This document shows, piece by piece, positions 36,081-46,165 of a stretch of 64,000 nucleotides of DNA. The DNA is from Tersicoccus sp. Bi-70 (GTDB lineage Bacteria > Actinomycetota > Actinomycetes > Actinomycetales > Micrococcaceae), in NCBI RefSeq assembly GCF_001968825.1, contig NZ_MIEU01000012.1, forward strand, positions 248,001 to 312,000, read 5' to 3'. The notes beneath the pieces were generated by a model. That model saw only the letters and a list, made by a program, of their open reading frames with translations. It searched no databases and was not told the DNA's origin. Within the stretch, counting starts at the first letter, position 1. Each line of letters starts with the position of its first letter. Position numbers and translations under genes: made by a program.

Positions 36081-38192
36081 TCAGGCGTCGATGCGGTCCC
36101 GGTCCAGCGAGGCGGCGCCGGCGACGATGAAGTCCTTGCGCGGGGCGACCTCCGAGCCCATCAGCAACTCGAACACCGTCTCGGCCGACGCGGCCTCCTG
36201 GTAGCGCACCCGGCGCAGCGTGCGGTGGCGCGGGTCCATCGTGGTCTCGGCCAGCTGGTCCGCGTCCATCTCCCCCAGCCCCTTGTAGCGCTGGATGGGC
36301 TCCTTGTACCGGCGACCGGTCTTCTCCAGTTCCGCGAGCACGCGGTGCAGCTCGGCGTCCGAGTACGTGTAGACCGTCTCGTTGGCCTTCGCCCCGGGGT
36401 TGACGATCTCCACCCGGTGCAGCGGCGGGACGGCGGCGTAGACCCGGCCGTCCTCGACCATCGGTCGCATGTAGCGGAAGAACAGGGTCAGCAGCAGGGT
36501 GCGGATGTGGGCACCGTCGACGTCGGCATCGGTCATCAGGATGACCTTGCCGTAGCGGGCGGCGGTCAGGTCGAAGGTGCGGCCCGAGCCGGCACCGACC
36601 ACCTGGATCAGCGCCGCGCACTCGGCGTTGGAGAGCATGTCCCCGATCGACGCCTTCTGGACGTTGAGGATCTTGCCGCGGATGGGCAGCAGCGCCTGGT
36701 AGTCCGAGGAGCGGGCGAGCTTGGCGGTGCCGAGCGCGGAGTCGCCCTCGACGATGAACAGCTCGGACTTCTCGACGTCGTTGATCCGGCAGTCCGCGAG
36801 CTTGGCCGGCATCGTGGAGGTCTCCAGCGCGTTCTTGCGCCGCTGCGTCTCCTTGTGCTGCCGGGCCGAGACGCGGGACTTCATCTCGTTGACGATCTTC
36901 TCGAGCAGCGCGTTGGCCTGGGTCTTCTCGGCCCGCGCGGTGGAGGTCAGCTTCGCGGTCAGCGCCTTCTCGACGACCCGGGCGACGATGCCGCGCACGG
37001 CGGACGTGCCGAGGACCTCCTTGGTCTGGCCCTCGAACTGCGGCTCGGCGAGGCGGACGGTGAGCACGGCGGTCAGGCCGGCGAACACGTCGTCGCGCTC
37101 GACCTTGTCGTTGCCTGCCTTCAGGCGCCGCGCGTTCGTCTCGACGGCCTTGCGGAAGGTCTTCAGCAGCGCCTGCTCGAAGCCGGACTGGTGGGTGCCG
37201 CCCTTGGGGGTGGCGATGATGTTGACGAAGCTGCGGATCGTCGTCTCGTACCCGATCCCCCAGCGCAGCGCGACGTCGACCTCGCAGTCCCGGGTGACCT
37301 CGGTGATGCGGGAGTGGCCGGTCTCGTCGAGCACGGGCACCGTCTCGGTGAAGGAGCCGCTGCCGTGGATGCGCCACGTGTCGGTGACGGACGCGTCGAC
37401 GGCGAGGTAGTCGGCGAACTCGGCGATGCCGCCGTCGTGCTGGAAGACCTCCTCGGCGACGCCGAGCTCCCCGGGCGTGCCGGGCAGGCGCCGTTCGTCG
37501 CGGATGACGATCCGCAGACCGGGGACGAGGAAGGAGGTCTGCCGGGCGCGGGTGATCAGCTCGTCGTAGTTGAAGCGCGCGTCCGGGGTGAAGATCTGCC
37601 GGTCGGCCCAGTAGCGGATGCGGGTGCCGGTGACGCCGCGCTTGGTCTTGCCGACGACGTCGAGCGTGGTCGCCTCGTCGAAGGGGGCGAAGACGGCGTC
37701 GGCGGTCGGCCGGGACCCGCGGTCGGTGAAGCGGCCCGGCTCACCCCGGCGGAACGACATCTGATAGGTCTTGCTGCCGCGGTCCACCTGGACGTCCAGG
37801 CGCGAGGAGAGGGCGTTGACGACGGAGGCGCCGACGCCGTGCAGGCCGCCCGAGGCGGTGTAGGAGCCGCCGCCGAACTTGCCGCCGGCGTGCAACTTGG
37901 TGAAGACGACCTCGACGCCGGTCAGGCCGGTGCGCGGCTCGATGTCGACGGGAACGCCACGGCCCTCGTCGTGGATCTCGACGGAGTTGTCGGCGTGCAG
38001 GATGACCACGATGTTCTGCCCGTAGCCGGCCAGGGCCTCGTCGACGGAGTTGTCGATGATCTCCCAGAGGCAGTGCATCAGCCCCCGCGAATCGGTCGAG
38101 CCGATGTACATGCCGGGACGCTTGCGCACGGCCTCCAGCCCCTCGAGCACCGAGAGGTGCCGTGCGGTGTACTCGGAGCGCTGCGCAGTCAC
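36081..38192 (-). CDS. parE: DNA topoisomerase IV subunit B
   Basis: ATPase subunit partner of ParC. The 703-aa protein has the GHKL ATP site (WEIIDNSVDEALAG, HDEGRGVP, GGLHGVGASVVNALS), transducer domain, and TOPRIM domain with IVEGDSALGTAKLARSSDY and LMTDADVDGAHIRTLLLT. Named parE rather than gyrB because parC is nearby and no gyrA is present; from sequence alone that choice is likely but not certain. The GTG start at 38192 lacks a clear ribosome site. Convergent with the M56 gene across a 52-bp gap containing a weak 6-bp hairpin near 36058-36072. Confidence 0.92.
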   Translation of the reverse strand: MTAQRSEYTARHLSVLEGLEAVRKRPGMYIGSTDSRGLMHCLWEIIDNSVDEALAGYGQNIVVILHADNSVEIHDEGRGVPVDIEPRTGLTGVEVVFTKLHAGGKFGGGSYTASGGLHGVGASVVNALSSRLDVQVDRGSKTYQMSFRRGEPGRFTDRGSRPTADAVFAPFDEATTLDVVGKTKRGVTGTRIRYWADRQIFTPDARFNYDELITRARQTSFLVPGLRIVIRDERRLPGTPGELGVAEEVFQHDGGIAEFADYLAVDASVTDTWRIHGSGSFTETVPVLDETGHSRITEVTRDCEVDVALRWGIGYETTIRSFVNIIATPKGGTHQSGFEQALLKTFRKAVETNARRLKAGNDKVERDDVFAGLTAVLTVRLAEPQFEGQTKEVLGTSAVRGIVARVVEKALTAKLTSTARAEKTQANALLEKIVNEMKSRVSARQHKETQRRKNALETSTMPAKLADCRINDVEKSELFIVEGDSALGTAKLARSSDYQALLPIRGKILNVQKASIGDMLSNAECAALIQVVGAGSGRTFDLTAARYGKVILMTDADVDGAHIRTLLLTLFFRYMRPMVEDGRVYAAVPPLHRVEIVNPGAKANETVYTYSDAELHRVLAELEKTGRRYKEPIQRYKGLGEMDADQLAETTMDPRHRTLRRVRYQEAASAETVFELLMGSEVAPRKDFIVAGAASLDRDRIDA

Positions 38193-38373
38193 GTGATCCA
38201 GATCCGTTTCGTGATGGGGTGCCGGTCAGGCCGGCTTCTCGATCCTAGGCCAGCACGAGCGCCGCTCCGGGCAGGCTCACCCGGTACGCGGTCAGCGAAA
38301 GAGAGGCCGGGTTGAGATGACTCGGGGCCTGCGGGTGGTTGTATGGAGTACAGCATCCAGCGAGGAGGTAGCG

Positions 38374-38598
38374 ATGAGTACAGCAGTGGCAGATCGAGAA
38401 CTGACCGCCATGGACCGGTGCGACAGTTGCGGGGCGCAGGCGTACGTCCGGGTCGTGCTCGAATCCTCCGGGGGCGAGCTGGCGTTCTGCGCGCACCACG
38501 CGCGCAAGGTGGAGGCCCGTCTGCGGCCCCTGGCCGCGTCGTGGCAGGACGAGACGGACCGCCTCCGCGAGACCCCGGCGGCCGCGTCCGAGGACTGA
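38374..38598 (+). CDS. DUF7455-type small zinc-binding protein
   Basis: A 74-aa protein with CDSCGAQAYVRVVLESSGGE and FCAHHARKVEARLRPLAASW: one CxxC and a CxHH, together a likely single Zn2+ site. Small proteins of this kind sit next to rpoD and parE in actinobacteria; function unknown. ATG 38374 is chosen for GAGGAGG upstream; the in-frame extension to 38317 has none. No promoter could be fixed in the divergent spacer 38193-38373. A bidirectional hairpin separates it from rpoD. Confidence 0.88.
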   Translation: MSTAVADRELTAMDRCDSCGAQAYVRVVLESSGGELAFCAHHARKVEARLRPLAASWQDETDRLRETPAAASED

Positions 38599-38636
38599 GC
38601 ACGCCGGCGCCGTTCCGGCGACCGAGACGACAGACG

Positions 38637-38669
38637 AGAGGCCCGTTCCCCTGGAGGGAACGGGCCTCT
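38637..38669. terminator. Bidirectional terminator between the DUF7455 gene and rpoD
   Basis: A perfect 14-bp stem (AGAGGCCCGTTCCC) and 5-base loop between convergent genes, 38 bp after one stop and 39 bp after the other. Confidence 0.8.
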
Positions 38670-38708
38670 TGCGTGTCCTGAGGTTCTCCGGGAGATCCCG
38701 GGGACCGG

Positions 38709-40184
38709 TCAGTCCAGGTAGTCGCGCAGCACCTGGGACCGCGACGGGTGCCGCAGCTTCGACATCGTCTTGGACTCGATCTGGCGGATCCGCTCGCGGG
38801 TGACGCCGTAGACCTTGCCGATCTCGTCGAGGGTCTTGGGCTGGCCGTCGGTCAGGCCGAACCGCATCGCGACGACGCCGGCCTCCCGCTCGGAGAGCGT
38901 GTCGAGCACCGAGTGCAGCTGCTCCTGCAGGAGCGTGAAGCTCACGGCATCCGCGGGAACGACCGCCTCGGAGTCCTCGATCAGGTCGCCGAACTCGGAG
39001 TCGCCGTCCTCACCCAGGGGAGTGTGCAGCGAGATCGGTTCGCGGCCGTACTTCTGGACCTCGACCACCTTCTCGGGGGTCATGTCCAGCTCGAGGGCCA
39101 GCTCCTCCGGGGTGGGCTCGCGGCCGAGATCCTGCAGCATCTGACGCTGGACGCGGGCGAGCTTGTTGATGACCTCGACCATGTGCACCGGGATGCGGAT
39201 GGTGCGCGCCTGGTCGGCCATGGCCCGGGTGATCGCCTGCCGGATCCACCAGGTGGCGTAGGTGGAGAACTTGAAGCCCTTGGTGTAGTCGAACTTCTCC
39301 ACGGCGCGGATCAGACCGAGGTTGCCCTCCTGGATGAGGTCCAGGAACAGCATGCCGCGGCCGGTGTAGCGCTTGGCGAGGGAGACGACGAGGCGGAGGT
39401 TCGCCTCGAGCAGGTGGTTCTTGGCGCGCTTGCCGTCGTGGATGATCCACTTCAGCTCGCGCTCGAACTTCTTATCCAGGGCCTTGCCGGCGCCGTTCGG
39501 GTCCGCCTGCAGGTCCACCAGCTTGTGCTCGGCGTACAGGCCGGCCTCGATCCGCAGCGCGAGCTCGACCTCCTGCTCGGCGTTCAGCAGCGCGACCTTG
39601 CCGATCTGCTTGAGGTAGTCCTTGACCGGGTCCGCGGTGGCCCCGGCGGAGACGACCTGGACGGCGGGCGCGTCGTCGTCGTCGGCGTCGGAGTAGACGA
39701 AACCGGTGCCGGTCGTCTCCTGCTTGGCCGCGGTGGTGCCGGTGGCGGCGGTGCTGCGGCCGTTCTCGTCGTCCGAGGTGGTCGCGTCGTTGTCGTTGGT
39801 GCTGGACTCGTCCTCGTCGTCCTCGGGCACCGTGGCCTCGGCCTCGGCGTCCAGATCGGTCTCGACGGGCTCCGAGTCCTCCATGGTGTCCTCGCCCGTG
39901 GTCGCGAGGTTCTGGTCCTCGCCCTCGGCCGTGGTCTTCTTCCGGGTGGTGGCGCGCTTGGTGGTCGCCGTCTTCGCGGCCGCGGGCTTCCGGGTGGTCG
40001 TCTTCTTCGCGGCGCCGGCCGCGGCGGGCTTGGCCGGGGCGGCTGCGGTGGACTTCGCGGCCGGCTTGGCGGCGGTCCTGCTCGCGGTGCCGCTCTTCCG
40101 GGCAGGGGTACGAGCGGCGCGCTCCTCGGTGAGGGTGGCCGTCGTCTCGTCGGATGCGGTACTGGACTTCTTCGCCGGTGACAC
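38709..40184 (-). CDS. rpoD: Principal RNA polymerase sigma factor (SigA/HrdB, sigma-70 group 1)
   Basis: Directs transcription of housekeeping genes. The 491-aa protein has a Lys/Ala/Thr-rich then Asp/Glu-rich N-terminal extension (1-180), region 1.2 ([20 protein letters not shown], ~184), region 2 with [40 protein letters not shown], region 3 and region 4.2 ([20 protein letters not shown], ~459-478). Regions 2-4 are full length and conserved. GTG 40184 is chosen because AAAGG lies 7 nt upstream. The leader contains TTGACA and an inverted repeat. Confidence 0.97.
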   Translation of the reverse strand: MSPAKKSSTASDETTATLTEERAARTPARKSGTASRTAAKPAAKSTAAAPAKPAAAGAAKKTTTRKPAAAKTATTKRATTRKKTTAEGEDQNLATTGEDTMEDSEPVETDLDAEAEATVPEDDEDESSTNDNDATTSDDENGRSTAATGTTAAKQETTGTGFVYSDADDDDAPAVQVVSAGATADPVKDYLKQIGKVALLNAEQEVELALRIEAGLYAEHKLVDLQADPNGAGKALDKKFERELKWIIHDGKRAKNHLLEANLRLVVSLAKRYTGRGMLFLDLIQEGNLGLIRAVEKFDYTKGFKFSTYATWWIRQAITRAMADQARTIRIPVHMVEVINKLARVQRQMLQDLGREPTPEELALELDMTPEKVVEVQKYGREPISLHTPLGEDGDSEFGDLIEDSEAVVPADAVSFTLLQEQLHSVLDTLSEREAGVVAMRFGLTDGQPKTLDEIGKVYGVTRERIRQIESKTMSKLRHPSRSQVLRDYLD

Positions 40185-40243
40185 TGAAAACCTTTCGCAG
40201 ACTGTCCGCGGCGCCCCGAGACTGGGTAACACCACTATGACCC

Positions 40244-40288
40244 TGTCAAGTCCGTCGCACGGGCACTTGAAGGGTCTTGCTCCTTCAA
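40244..40288 (-). promoter_or_regulatory. rpoD upstream region: TTGACA and an inverted repeat
   Basis: On the minus strand a perfect -35 TTGACA (40249 to 40244) is present, but no good -10 is found at 16-18 bp. Just upstream is TTGAAGG-N8-CCTTCAA (40267-40288), a possible operator or stress-sigma site. The rest of 40185-40462 is non-coding. Confidence 0.4.
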
Positions 40289-40462
40289 ACACCGACACCA
40301 CCCGGAATGTTCCCCCGGTCACCGGGGAACGGTGGTCGGGGAGATCGGCGGGGGGCGACGTGCTGAATGCCGCGGATGCGGCTGAACGGACTCGAAGGGT
40401 CGTCCTCCCATTGTGACACGACAGCCCCGCCGACGGCGCATCCGGTGCCCGGACCGCCCTGT

Positions 40463-41791
40463 TCACGCGGCGTCCGGATGACCGCCCCGCCAGGCCGTCG
40501 TCCGGTGGCGGGCCCATTCGTGCACCTGTCCGAGGTCGAGGAACCGGTCGAACAGACGCGCCAGTTCGTACCCGCCGTCCACCTGCAGGGCGGCGTCCAG
40601 GCACCGGTGGGCGCGCGACCCCCGGCCTCGCGCGAACTCGATCCACCCCAGCAGCGTCAGCGTCGCGCACCGCGCCTCTCCCTGCGCGTGCGGGGCGAGC
40701 GCCTCGAGCATCCGGTGCGCCGCGTCCAGCCGGCTCCAGTCCGGGGTGAGCGCCACCGTCCCGGTGATGACGGACGCCAGCAGCGGCATGCCGCCGGTCC
40801 GCAGACAGGCGTCCCGGTCCGTCGCCTCCCGCGCACACGCCTCGGCGGTCCGCTCCGCACCCGCGGGAGGGCGAGCGTGGGTCCGGACACGACCGTCACC
40901 GAGGAGCAGCTCCGGAATGACCGGCGAGGGACCGACCGCGCTCTGGAACAGCAGCAGGTCCCGGACGGTCCGGCTGCGCAGTCCTGCGAGCAGCAGACCG
41001 GCGGTCTCGGCCGACACCGGGAACGGAGCCGGCGCCCCGGCCCCGGCCGGCGGCATCGTCGCGCGCCCCACACCCGGACTCGGTCGCCCCGCTCCCCCGG
41101 CGCATCCCCCGGCGGACCGTACGCCGGCCCCGCCGGCACCGACGGCTGCCAGCACCTCGTCCCACACCTCCCCGATCCGGCGGACCCAGTCCGCGTCCGG
41201 CGGATCGGGCCGTGCCCCGGGGTCGTGGACGGTGGCCCAGCGGCGGATCTCGTCAGCGTCCGGCCCGGTGGCGGCCGGGACCACGTCGTCCACCGGAGCG
41301 GACCCCCACGAGAGACCGGCGAACACGAACTCGGTGTGGAGCACGCTGGCGGCGATGTCCTCGAGGGGACGGCGGCGGCCCCACGGCACGTCGGAACCGG
41401 ACCGATCGATGTGCCCCCACCCGCCGTCGGTGACGTACAGGCAGTCCCGCACCGTCAGCTCCAGCCGTTCGAGGGTGCGGACGAGGCGGTGGACGAGCAC
41501 CGGGAGGCCCGCCCCGGGGCGTGGCCGCTGCGCGGTGTAGACGACGACGAACACCCCGCTGGGTGTACCCGGGGCCAGCACGGTACCCACGTACCGGGCG
41601 ATCTCCGCCCCGAGAGTCGCGGTGCAGCGGTGCGGCAGGTCGAGGCGGAGCAGGCCCCCGGCCTCGCCCCCGGAATCGGCGAGGATCACGAGGCTCTCCC
41701 GCGGCCAGTGCCCGAGCCCGTGCGGGACGTAGGCGAGCAGGTCCTCGGCGGAACGGATGGCGGTGGCGGGCGATCGAGTCATGGGCCCCAC
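40463..41791 (-). CDS. DUF4192 domain-containing protein
   Basis: A 442-aa soluble protein of unknown function. The N-terminus has the DUF4192 start [20 protein letters not shown] followed by [20 protein letters not shown]; the C-terminus holds [20 protein letters not shown] and a helical-repeat-like end ([20 protein letters not shown]). The middle (~215-270) is Gly/Ala low-complexity. The GTG at 41791 has GGAGG close upstream; an ATG 9 nt later is equally possible. Confidence 0.82.
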   Translation of the reverse strand: MGPMTRSPATAIRSAEDLLAYVPHGLGHWPRESLVILADSGGEAGGLLRLDLPHRCTATLGAEIARYVGTVLAPGTPSGVFVVVYTAQRPRPGAGLPVLVHRLVRTLERLELTVRDCLYVTDGGWGHIDRSGSDVPWGRRRPLEDIAASVLHTEFVFAGLSWGSAPVDDVVPAATGPDADEIRRWATVHDPGARPDPPDADWVRRIGEVWDEVLAAVGAGGAGVRSAGGCAGGAGRPSPGVGRATMPPAGAGAPAPFPVSAETAGLLLAGLRSRTVRDLLLFQSAVGPSPVIPELLLGDGRVRTHARPPAGAERTAEACAREATDRDACLRTGGMPLLASVITGTVALTPDWSRLDAAHRMLEALAPHAQGEARCATLTLLGWIEFARGRGSRAHRCLDAALQVDGGYELARLFDRFLDLGQVHEWARHRTTAWRGGHPDAA

Positions 41792-41890
41792 CGTCCTCCG
41801 TGGGGGCCCGGTCGGGGACGGCCGGTGTCGCGCCTGTGGACAACCACCGCCGGGGCAGCACCTGGGGAGGGAGACCGGGTGGCCGCGGCC

Positions 41891-43216
41891 TCAGGACGAG
41901 GCGGCGCGACCCCGGACGAGCCGACGGACCCGCATCAGCGCCAGCCCACCGAGCACCATCAGCACGCCCTGGACGCACAGCGCGATGCGGAACGAATCGA
42001 GGGCATAGAGATTCCCGCCGGAGAAGCCGGTCGCCTTGAGCACGTCCAGCACGAGGCCGATCAGGTACATGCTCACCAGGGCCGCCGTGAAACCGCCGAT
42101 GTTGACGATGCCGTTGGCGGTACCGAGCCGGTGCGGCGGGTTGAACTCGCGGGCGAAGTCGAAGCCGATCATCGACCCGGGACCGCCGGCGGAGAGCACG
42201 ACGACGAGCACCGTCAGCAGCCAGAAGGGGGCACGGCCGGGATACACGAGCACGGCCGTCCACGCGACGAGGATCGCCAGCGCGATCCCGAGCACGAGCC
42301 GCGAGCGCACGAGCGGCCGCAGGGCGACGATGCGGCCGAGGAACGGACCGCCGACCGCGCCGGCCACCACGAACACCGTCATCAGCACGGCGACACGCTC
42401 GGGCGGGATGCCCTGCGCGGACACGAGGAAGGGGTAGCCCCAGGCCAGGATGAACACCTGACCGGGGAACTGGACGGTGAAGTGGCTCCACATGCCGAGC
42501 CGGGTGCCGGGTTCGGCGAAGGCGTCGGCGATCACCCGTCCCGTCTGCCGCACGGTGGGCGTGTGCCGGGGAACGCCGGAGCCGGGCGGCTCGCTGCGCA
42601 CCACCGCCGCCGCGAGCACGGCCGCGAGGACGCCGAGGCCGGCGAGTGAGAGGAAGGCCGTGGACCAGCCCTGTCCGTCGAGCAGGGCGGCGAACGGGAT
42701 GGAGGAGATCAGCTGGCCGCCCATCCCGACGATGCCGGTGACCTGGCTCAGCAGCGGCACCTGGGCGGGCGTGAACCAGAGCGGGACCAGCCGCAGCACG
42801 GAGATGAACGTCATGGCGTCCCCGGCGCCCACGAGCACGCGGCCGAACACCCCGGCGGGGATGGTGGTGGCGACGGCGAGCTGGAGCTGGCCGACGGCCA
42901 TCAGTGCCGCTCCCCCGGCGATCATGGCCCGGGAACCGAACCGGTCGGCGAGCACCCCCACGGGGATCTGAAGGCCGGCGTAGACGACCAGCTGGATGAC
43001 GGCGAACGCCGACAGCGCCGACGCAGTCGCGTTGAACCGGTCGGTCGCGGCGACCCCGGCCACCCCGAACGAGGTGCGCTGGGTGATGGCGATCACGTAG
43101 GCGGCGAGCCCGGCGATCCACACCACCCAGGCTCGACGCGTTCCCACCTCGTCATCATCGCAGCCCGGCGCCCGGGGGCCCGCACCGTGACGTCGGGACC
43201 CGGGTCGACGGGTCAC
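41891..43216 (-). CDS. MFS transporter (nitrate/nitrite- or sugar-type, substrate unknown)
   Basis: A 12-helix major facilitator. Motif A between helices 2 and 3 is PVGVLADRFGSRAMI, and FDFAREFNPPHRLGTANGIV marks the second-half counterpart. The protein is up to 441 aa; the GTG at 43216 directly follows the upstream TGA, while a GTG at 43147 would start right before helix 1 and may be the true start. Neither has a good ribosome site. No neighbouring enzyme hints at the substrate. Confidence 0.85.
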   Translation of the reverse strand: MTRRPGSRRHGAGPRAPGCDDDEVGTRRAWVVWIAGLAAYVIAITQRTSFGVAGVAATDRFNATASALSAFAVIQLVVYAGLQIPVGVLADRFGSRAMIAGGAALMAVGQLQLAVATTIPAGVFGRVLVGAGDAMTFISVLRLVPLWFTPAQVPLLSQVTGIVGMGGQLISSIPFAALLDGQGWSTAFLSLAGLGVLAAVLAAAVVRSEPPGSGVPRHTPTVRQTGRVIADAFAEPGTRLGMWSHFTVQFPGQVFILAWGYPFLVSAQGIPPERVAVLMTVFVVAGAVGGPFLGRIVALRPLVRSRLVLGIALAILVAWTAVLVYPGRAPFWLLTVLVVVLSAGGPGSMIGFDFAREFNPPHRLGTANGIVNIGGFTAALVSMYLIGLVLDVLKATGFSGGNLYALDSFRIALCVQGVLMVLGGLALMRVRRLVRGRAASS

Positions 43217-44260
43217 TCAGTGCTGCGGGTCGCCGCCGTCCGTGCCGGTGCCGTCGGTGTGGGTGGTGTCGGTGCCGTCGGCGCCCGTGGCGTCGGGGCG
43301 GTCGTCCGTCTCGGCGGGCGGGGTGTCCAGGGTCAGCTGATCGGGATCGTCGGCGTCCATGGTGGCCAGGTAGGCCTCGACGGCCGCGCCGAGCTCGTCG
43401 GCGTCCGGCAGCTCACCGTCGGGGCCGGCCAGCAGGGACCGGCGCGGTTCCTGACCCTGGCGGTACTCGTCGTACTGGCGCTGCAACCCGTGCACCAGCT
43501 CGCGGACCTCCTCCGAGGAGGCGACCTGCTCGTCGATGGACTTCTCCAGCTCCCGTCCGGCCTCACGCAACCGGTCCGACGGGAGCATCAGGGAGGCGGC
43601 GGCGGCCAGGTGCTCGAGCCCGGTCACGGCCGCCTGCGGGAAACGCGCCTCGGCCAGGTAGTGGGGTACGTGCACGGCGAAGCCGACGACGTCCTTCCCG
43701 GCCTCGGCGAGCCGCATCTCGAGCAGCTGGCCGACGGTCGCGGACATCCGCGCGGTCGGCTTCCACGCCGAGATGCCCTCGATCAGGTCCGGGCGGTTGC
43801 CGTGGGCCGTCACCGCGAGCGGCCGGGTGTGCGGCACCGGCAGCGGCAGCGAGTGCACCCAGCTGACCAGCCGCACGTCCAGTTGCTGGACGAGCCCGAC
43901 GACGGCGCGCGCGAATCGCTCCCACTGGTAGTCGGGCTCGAAGCCGCTGAGCATGAGGAACGGCTGACCGGTCTCGTCCTTGAGGACGTGCACCTGCAGT
44001 CGGGGCTGCTCGTAGTCCGCGAAGTGGTCCCCGTCGAAGGCGATGATCGGTCGACGGTCGCGGTAGTCGTAGAGGGCGTCGGCGTCGAACTCGATGACCA
44101 GTTCGTGCTCGAGCCGGTCGAGCAGCTCGGTGCGGATCTGGTCCGCCGCCTGCCCGGCCTCGGCGGCACCGGTGAGCCCCATGATCAGGTTCAGGCCCCG
44201 GATCTGCGGGGTGTGGACCAGGTCGGAGACCACCTCGTAGAGGGTGGACGGCTCCTGCAC
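43217..44260 (-). CDS. PAC2 (proteasome assembly chaperone) family protein
   Basis: A 347-aa soluble protein with the PAC2 fold: LIMGLTGAAEAGQAADQIRT, VIEFDADALYDYRDRRPIIA, FLMLSGFEPDYQWERFARAV, then GFAVHVPHYLAEARFPQAAV and a C-terminal helical part (LEKSIDEQVASSEEVRELVH). The last ~50 residues are Asp/Thr-rich and disordered. The family is common in actinobacteria; its role is not established. GTG 44260 has GAGGAG 5 nt upstream. A perfect 24-bp palindrome lies 20 bp upstream of the start. Confidence 0.9.
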   Translation of the reverse strand: MQEPSTLYEVVSDLVHTPQIRGLNLIMGLTGAAEAGQAADQIRTELLDRLEHELVIEFDADALYDYRDRRPIIAFDGDHFADYEQPRLQVHVLKDETGQPFLMLSGFEPDYQWERFARAVVGLVQQLDVRLVSWVHSLPLPVPHTRPLAVTAHGNRPDLIEGISAWKPTARMSATVGQLLEMRLAEAGKDVVGFAVHVPHYLAEARFPQAAVTGLEHLAAAASLMLPSDRLREAGRELEKSIDEQVASSEEVRELVHGLQRQYDEYRQGQEPRRSLLAGPDGELPDADELGAAVEAYLATMDADDPDQLTLDTPPAETDDRPDATGADGTDTTHTDGTGTDGGDPQH

Positions 44261-44280
44261 GGTGACTCCTCGATGGTCGG

Positions 44281-44304
44281 GCGATGACGGGATCCCGTCA
44301 TCGC
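44281..44304. promoter_or_regulatory. Perfect 24-bp palindrome between the PAC2 gene and pepA
   Basis: GCGATGACGGGA is followed directly by its reverse complement with no spacer. It lies in the divergent spacer, 20 bp from the PAC2 start and ~190 bp from pepA. An imperfect 12-bp repeat (GCTGTTCTCGGC-like, three copies, 44303-44338) follows it. An operator is the likeliest role. Confidence 0.65.
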
Positions 44305-44495
44305 TGTTCTCGGCGCTGTTCTCGGTGCTTCTCTCGGCGGCCGTGGCCGGTGTTACCGACCCGTACGCCTGTCTCTGCTGCAACGTTCGCACGGGCGTGC
44401 CGCATTCCCGCACCAGGCCGCCGCCGCGTGTTCGGTCGGTGCCCCGTGATTGGATCGGACGAGCACCGGTCACCGACACGTCGAGGAGGAGCGCC

Positions 44496-46067
44496 ATGGC
44501 GCCCAAGAAGAAGTCCACCGAGATCCCCGCCGGGCTCATCGTCGAGCCCGTCCGCATCGACGCCTGCCGGGAGGACCTGGCCCGGGTGCGCGCGGACGTG
44601 CTCGTCCTCGGCGTCGCCCAGGGCGCCGACGGCCCGGTCCTGCTCGACGGCCCCTTCCCGGCGGCCGAGCGCACGAGGATCACCGACGCCCTGTCCGTGC
44701 TCGCCGCCTCGGGCGCGCCGGACGAGCTGCTCCGGCTGCCGGCCGGCGACGGCCTCCCGTCTGTGCCCGTCCTCGCCCTGACCGGCGTCGGTCGTCTCGC
44801 CGACACCGGTCCCGCCCGGGCGGAGTCGCTGCGCCGCGCCGTCGGTTCGGCCGTGCGGCAGCTCACCGGTTCGGCGACCGTCGTGCTCGGCCTGCCCGCC
44901 GCCACCGTCGAGGACGTCGCCGCGATCGCCGAGGGTGCCGCCCTGGGCGCCTACGCGTACACCCCCTACCGGCACGCGACCGCCGCCGGGCTGCGCGCCC
45001 CCGTCGAACGGGTGCTGATCCCCACCGGGCTGCCGGGCCGCACGATCCGCCCGGCCTTCGACCGGGCGCGCGCGATCGGCGGCGCCGTCGGGCTGACCCG
45101 CTCGCTCGTCAACCAGCCGCCGCTGGACCTCTACCCGGAGACGTTCGCCGACGCGGCGGTCTCCGCCGCCGCGGGCCGGCCGGTCACGGTGACCGTGCTG
45201 GACGACGAGCAGCTGGCCGCGCAGGGCTTCGGCGGCCTGACCGGCGTCGGCCAGGGTTCGACCCGTGGGCCGCGCCTGGTGCGCGTCGACTACGCGCCCT
45301 CCGGGGCCCGCGCCCACCTGGCCGTGGTCGGCAAGGGCATCACGTTCGACTCGGGCGGCCTGAGCCTGAAGCCGCCGACGGGCATGACGACGATGAAGTC
45401 GGACATGGCCGGGGCGGCCGCCGTGCTCGGCGCCGTCCTCGCCGCCGCGGACCTCGGCCTGAAGGTGCGCATGACCGGCTGGCTGTGCCTGGCGGAGAAC
45501 CTCCCGTCCGCGTCCGCGCAGCGCCCCTCCGACGTGATCCGGATCAAGGGCGGCCGCACCGTGGAGGTGCTCAACACCGACGCGGAGGGTCGCCTCGTGC
45601 TCGCCGACGGCCTCGTCGCCGCGGGTGAGGAGAAGCCCGACCTGCTCGTGGACATCGCGACCCTGACCGGGGCGCAGATGATCGCCCTGGGCACCCGCGT
45701 CAGCGCCGTCATGGGCAGCGACGGCGCCCGGCAGGCCGTCGTCGACGCCGCCACCGCGGTCGGCGAGGAGTTCTGGCCCATGCCGCTGCCCGCCGACCTG
45801 CGCCGCGGACTGGACTCGACCGTCGCCGACATCGCCAACATCGGGGGCAAGTTCGGCGGCATGCTGACCGCCGGTCTGTTCCTGCACGAGTTCGTCCCCG
45901 AGGTCGACGGACGGCGCGTGCCCTGGGCGCACCTCGACATCGCCGGACCGGCGTTCAACGAGGGCGGCGCCTGGGGCTACACCCCCAAGGAGGGCACCGG
46001 TGTGGGGGTGCGCACACTGGTCTCCCTGGCGGAGTCCGTGGCACGTCACGGCGTCGTGCGCGAGTAG
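44496..46067 (+). CDS. pepA: Leucyl aminopeptidase (M17 family)
   Basis: Removes N-terminal residues from peptides; a two-metal cytosolic hexamer. The 523-aa protein has the metal and catalytic motifs VVGKGITFDSGGLSLKP and the family signature VLNTDAEGRLVLADGL, with DIATLTGAQMIALG. The N-terminal macro-like domain is diverged, as usual. ATG 44496 has GAGGAGGA upstream. The lpdA gene follows in the same direction after 98 bp. Confidence 0.95.
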   Translation: MAPKKKSTEIPAGLIVEPVRIDACREDLARVRADVLVLGVAQGADGPVLLDGPFPAAERTRITDALSVLAASGAPDELLRLPAGDGLPSVPVLALTGVGRLADTGPARAESLRRAVGSAVRQLTGSATVVLGLPAATVEDVAAIAEGAALGAYAYTPYRHATAAGLRAPVERVLIPTGLPGRTIRPAFDRARAIGGAVGLTRSLVNQPPLDLYPETFADAAVSAAAGRPVTVTVLDDEQLAAQGFGGLTGVGQGSTRGPRLVRVDYAPSGARAHLAVVGKGITFDSGGLSLKPPTGMTTMKSDMAGAAAVLGAVLAAADLGLKVRMTGWLCLAENLPSASAQRPSDVIRIKGGRTVEVLNTDAEGRLVLADGLVAAGEEKPDLLVDIATLTGAQMIALGTRVSAVMGSDGARQAVVDAATAVGEEFWPMPLPADLRRGLDSTVADIANIGGKFGGMLTAGLFLHEFVPEVDGRRVPWAHLDIAGPAFNEGGAWGYTPKEGTGVGVRTLVSLAESVARHGVVRE

Positions 46068-46165
46068 AGTCGAGAGGCGCGTCCACAGTAGGGTGAAGCG
46101 CGAAACGACAGCCCGGGCAGGGGATGGTCCCTGCTCGGCGGACGAACAGGCGAGGGAGCATCCAC

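Noticed and set aside
40234-40249. CATAGT as an rpoD -10 with the TTGACA box
   Set aside because: Only about 4 bp separate them, far from the needed 16-18 bp.
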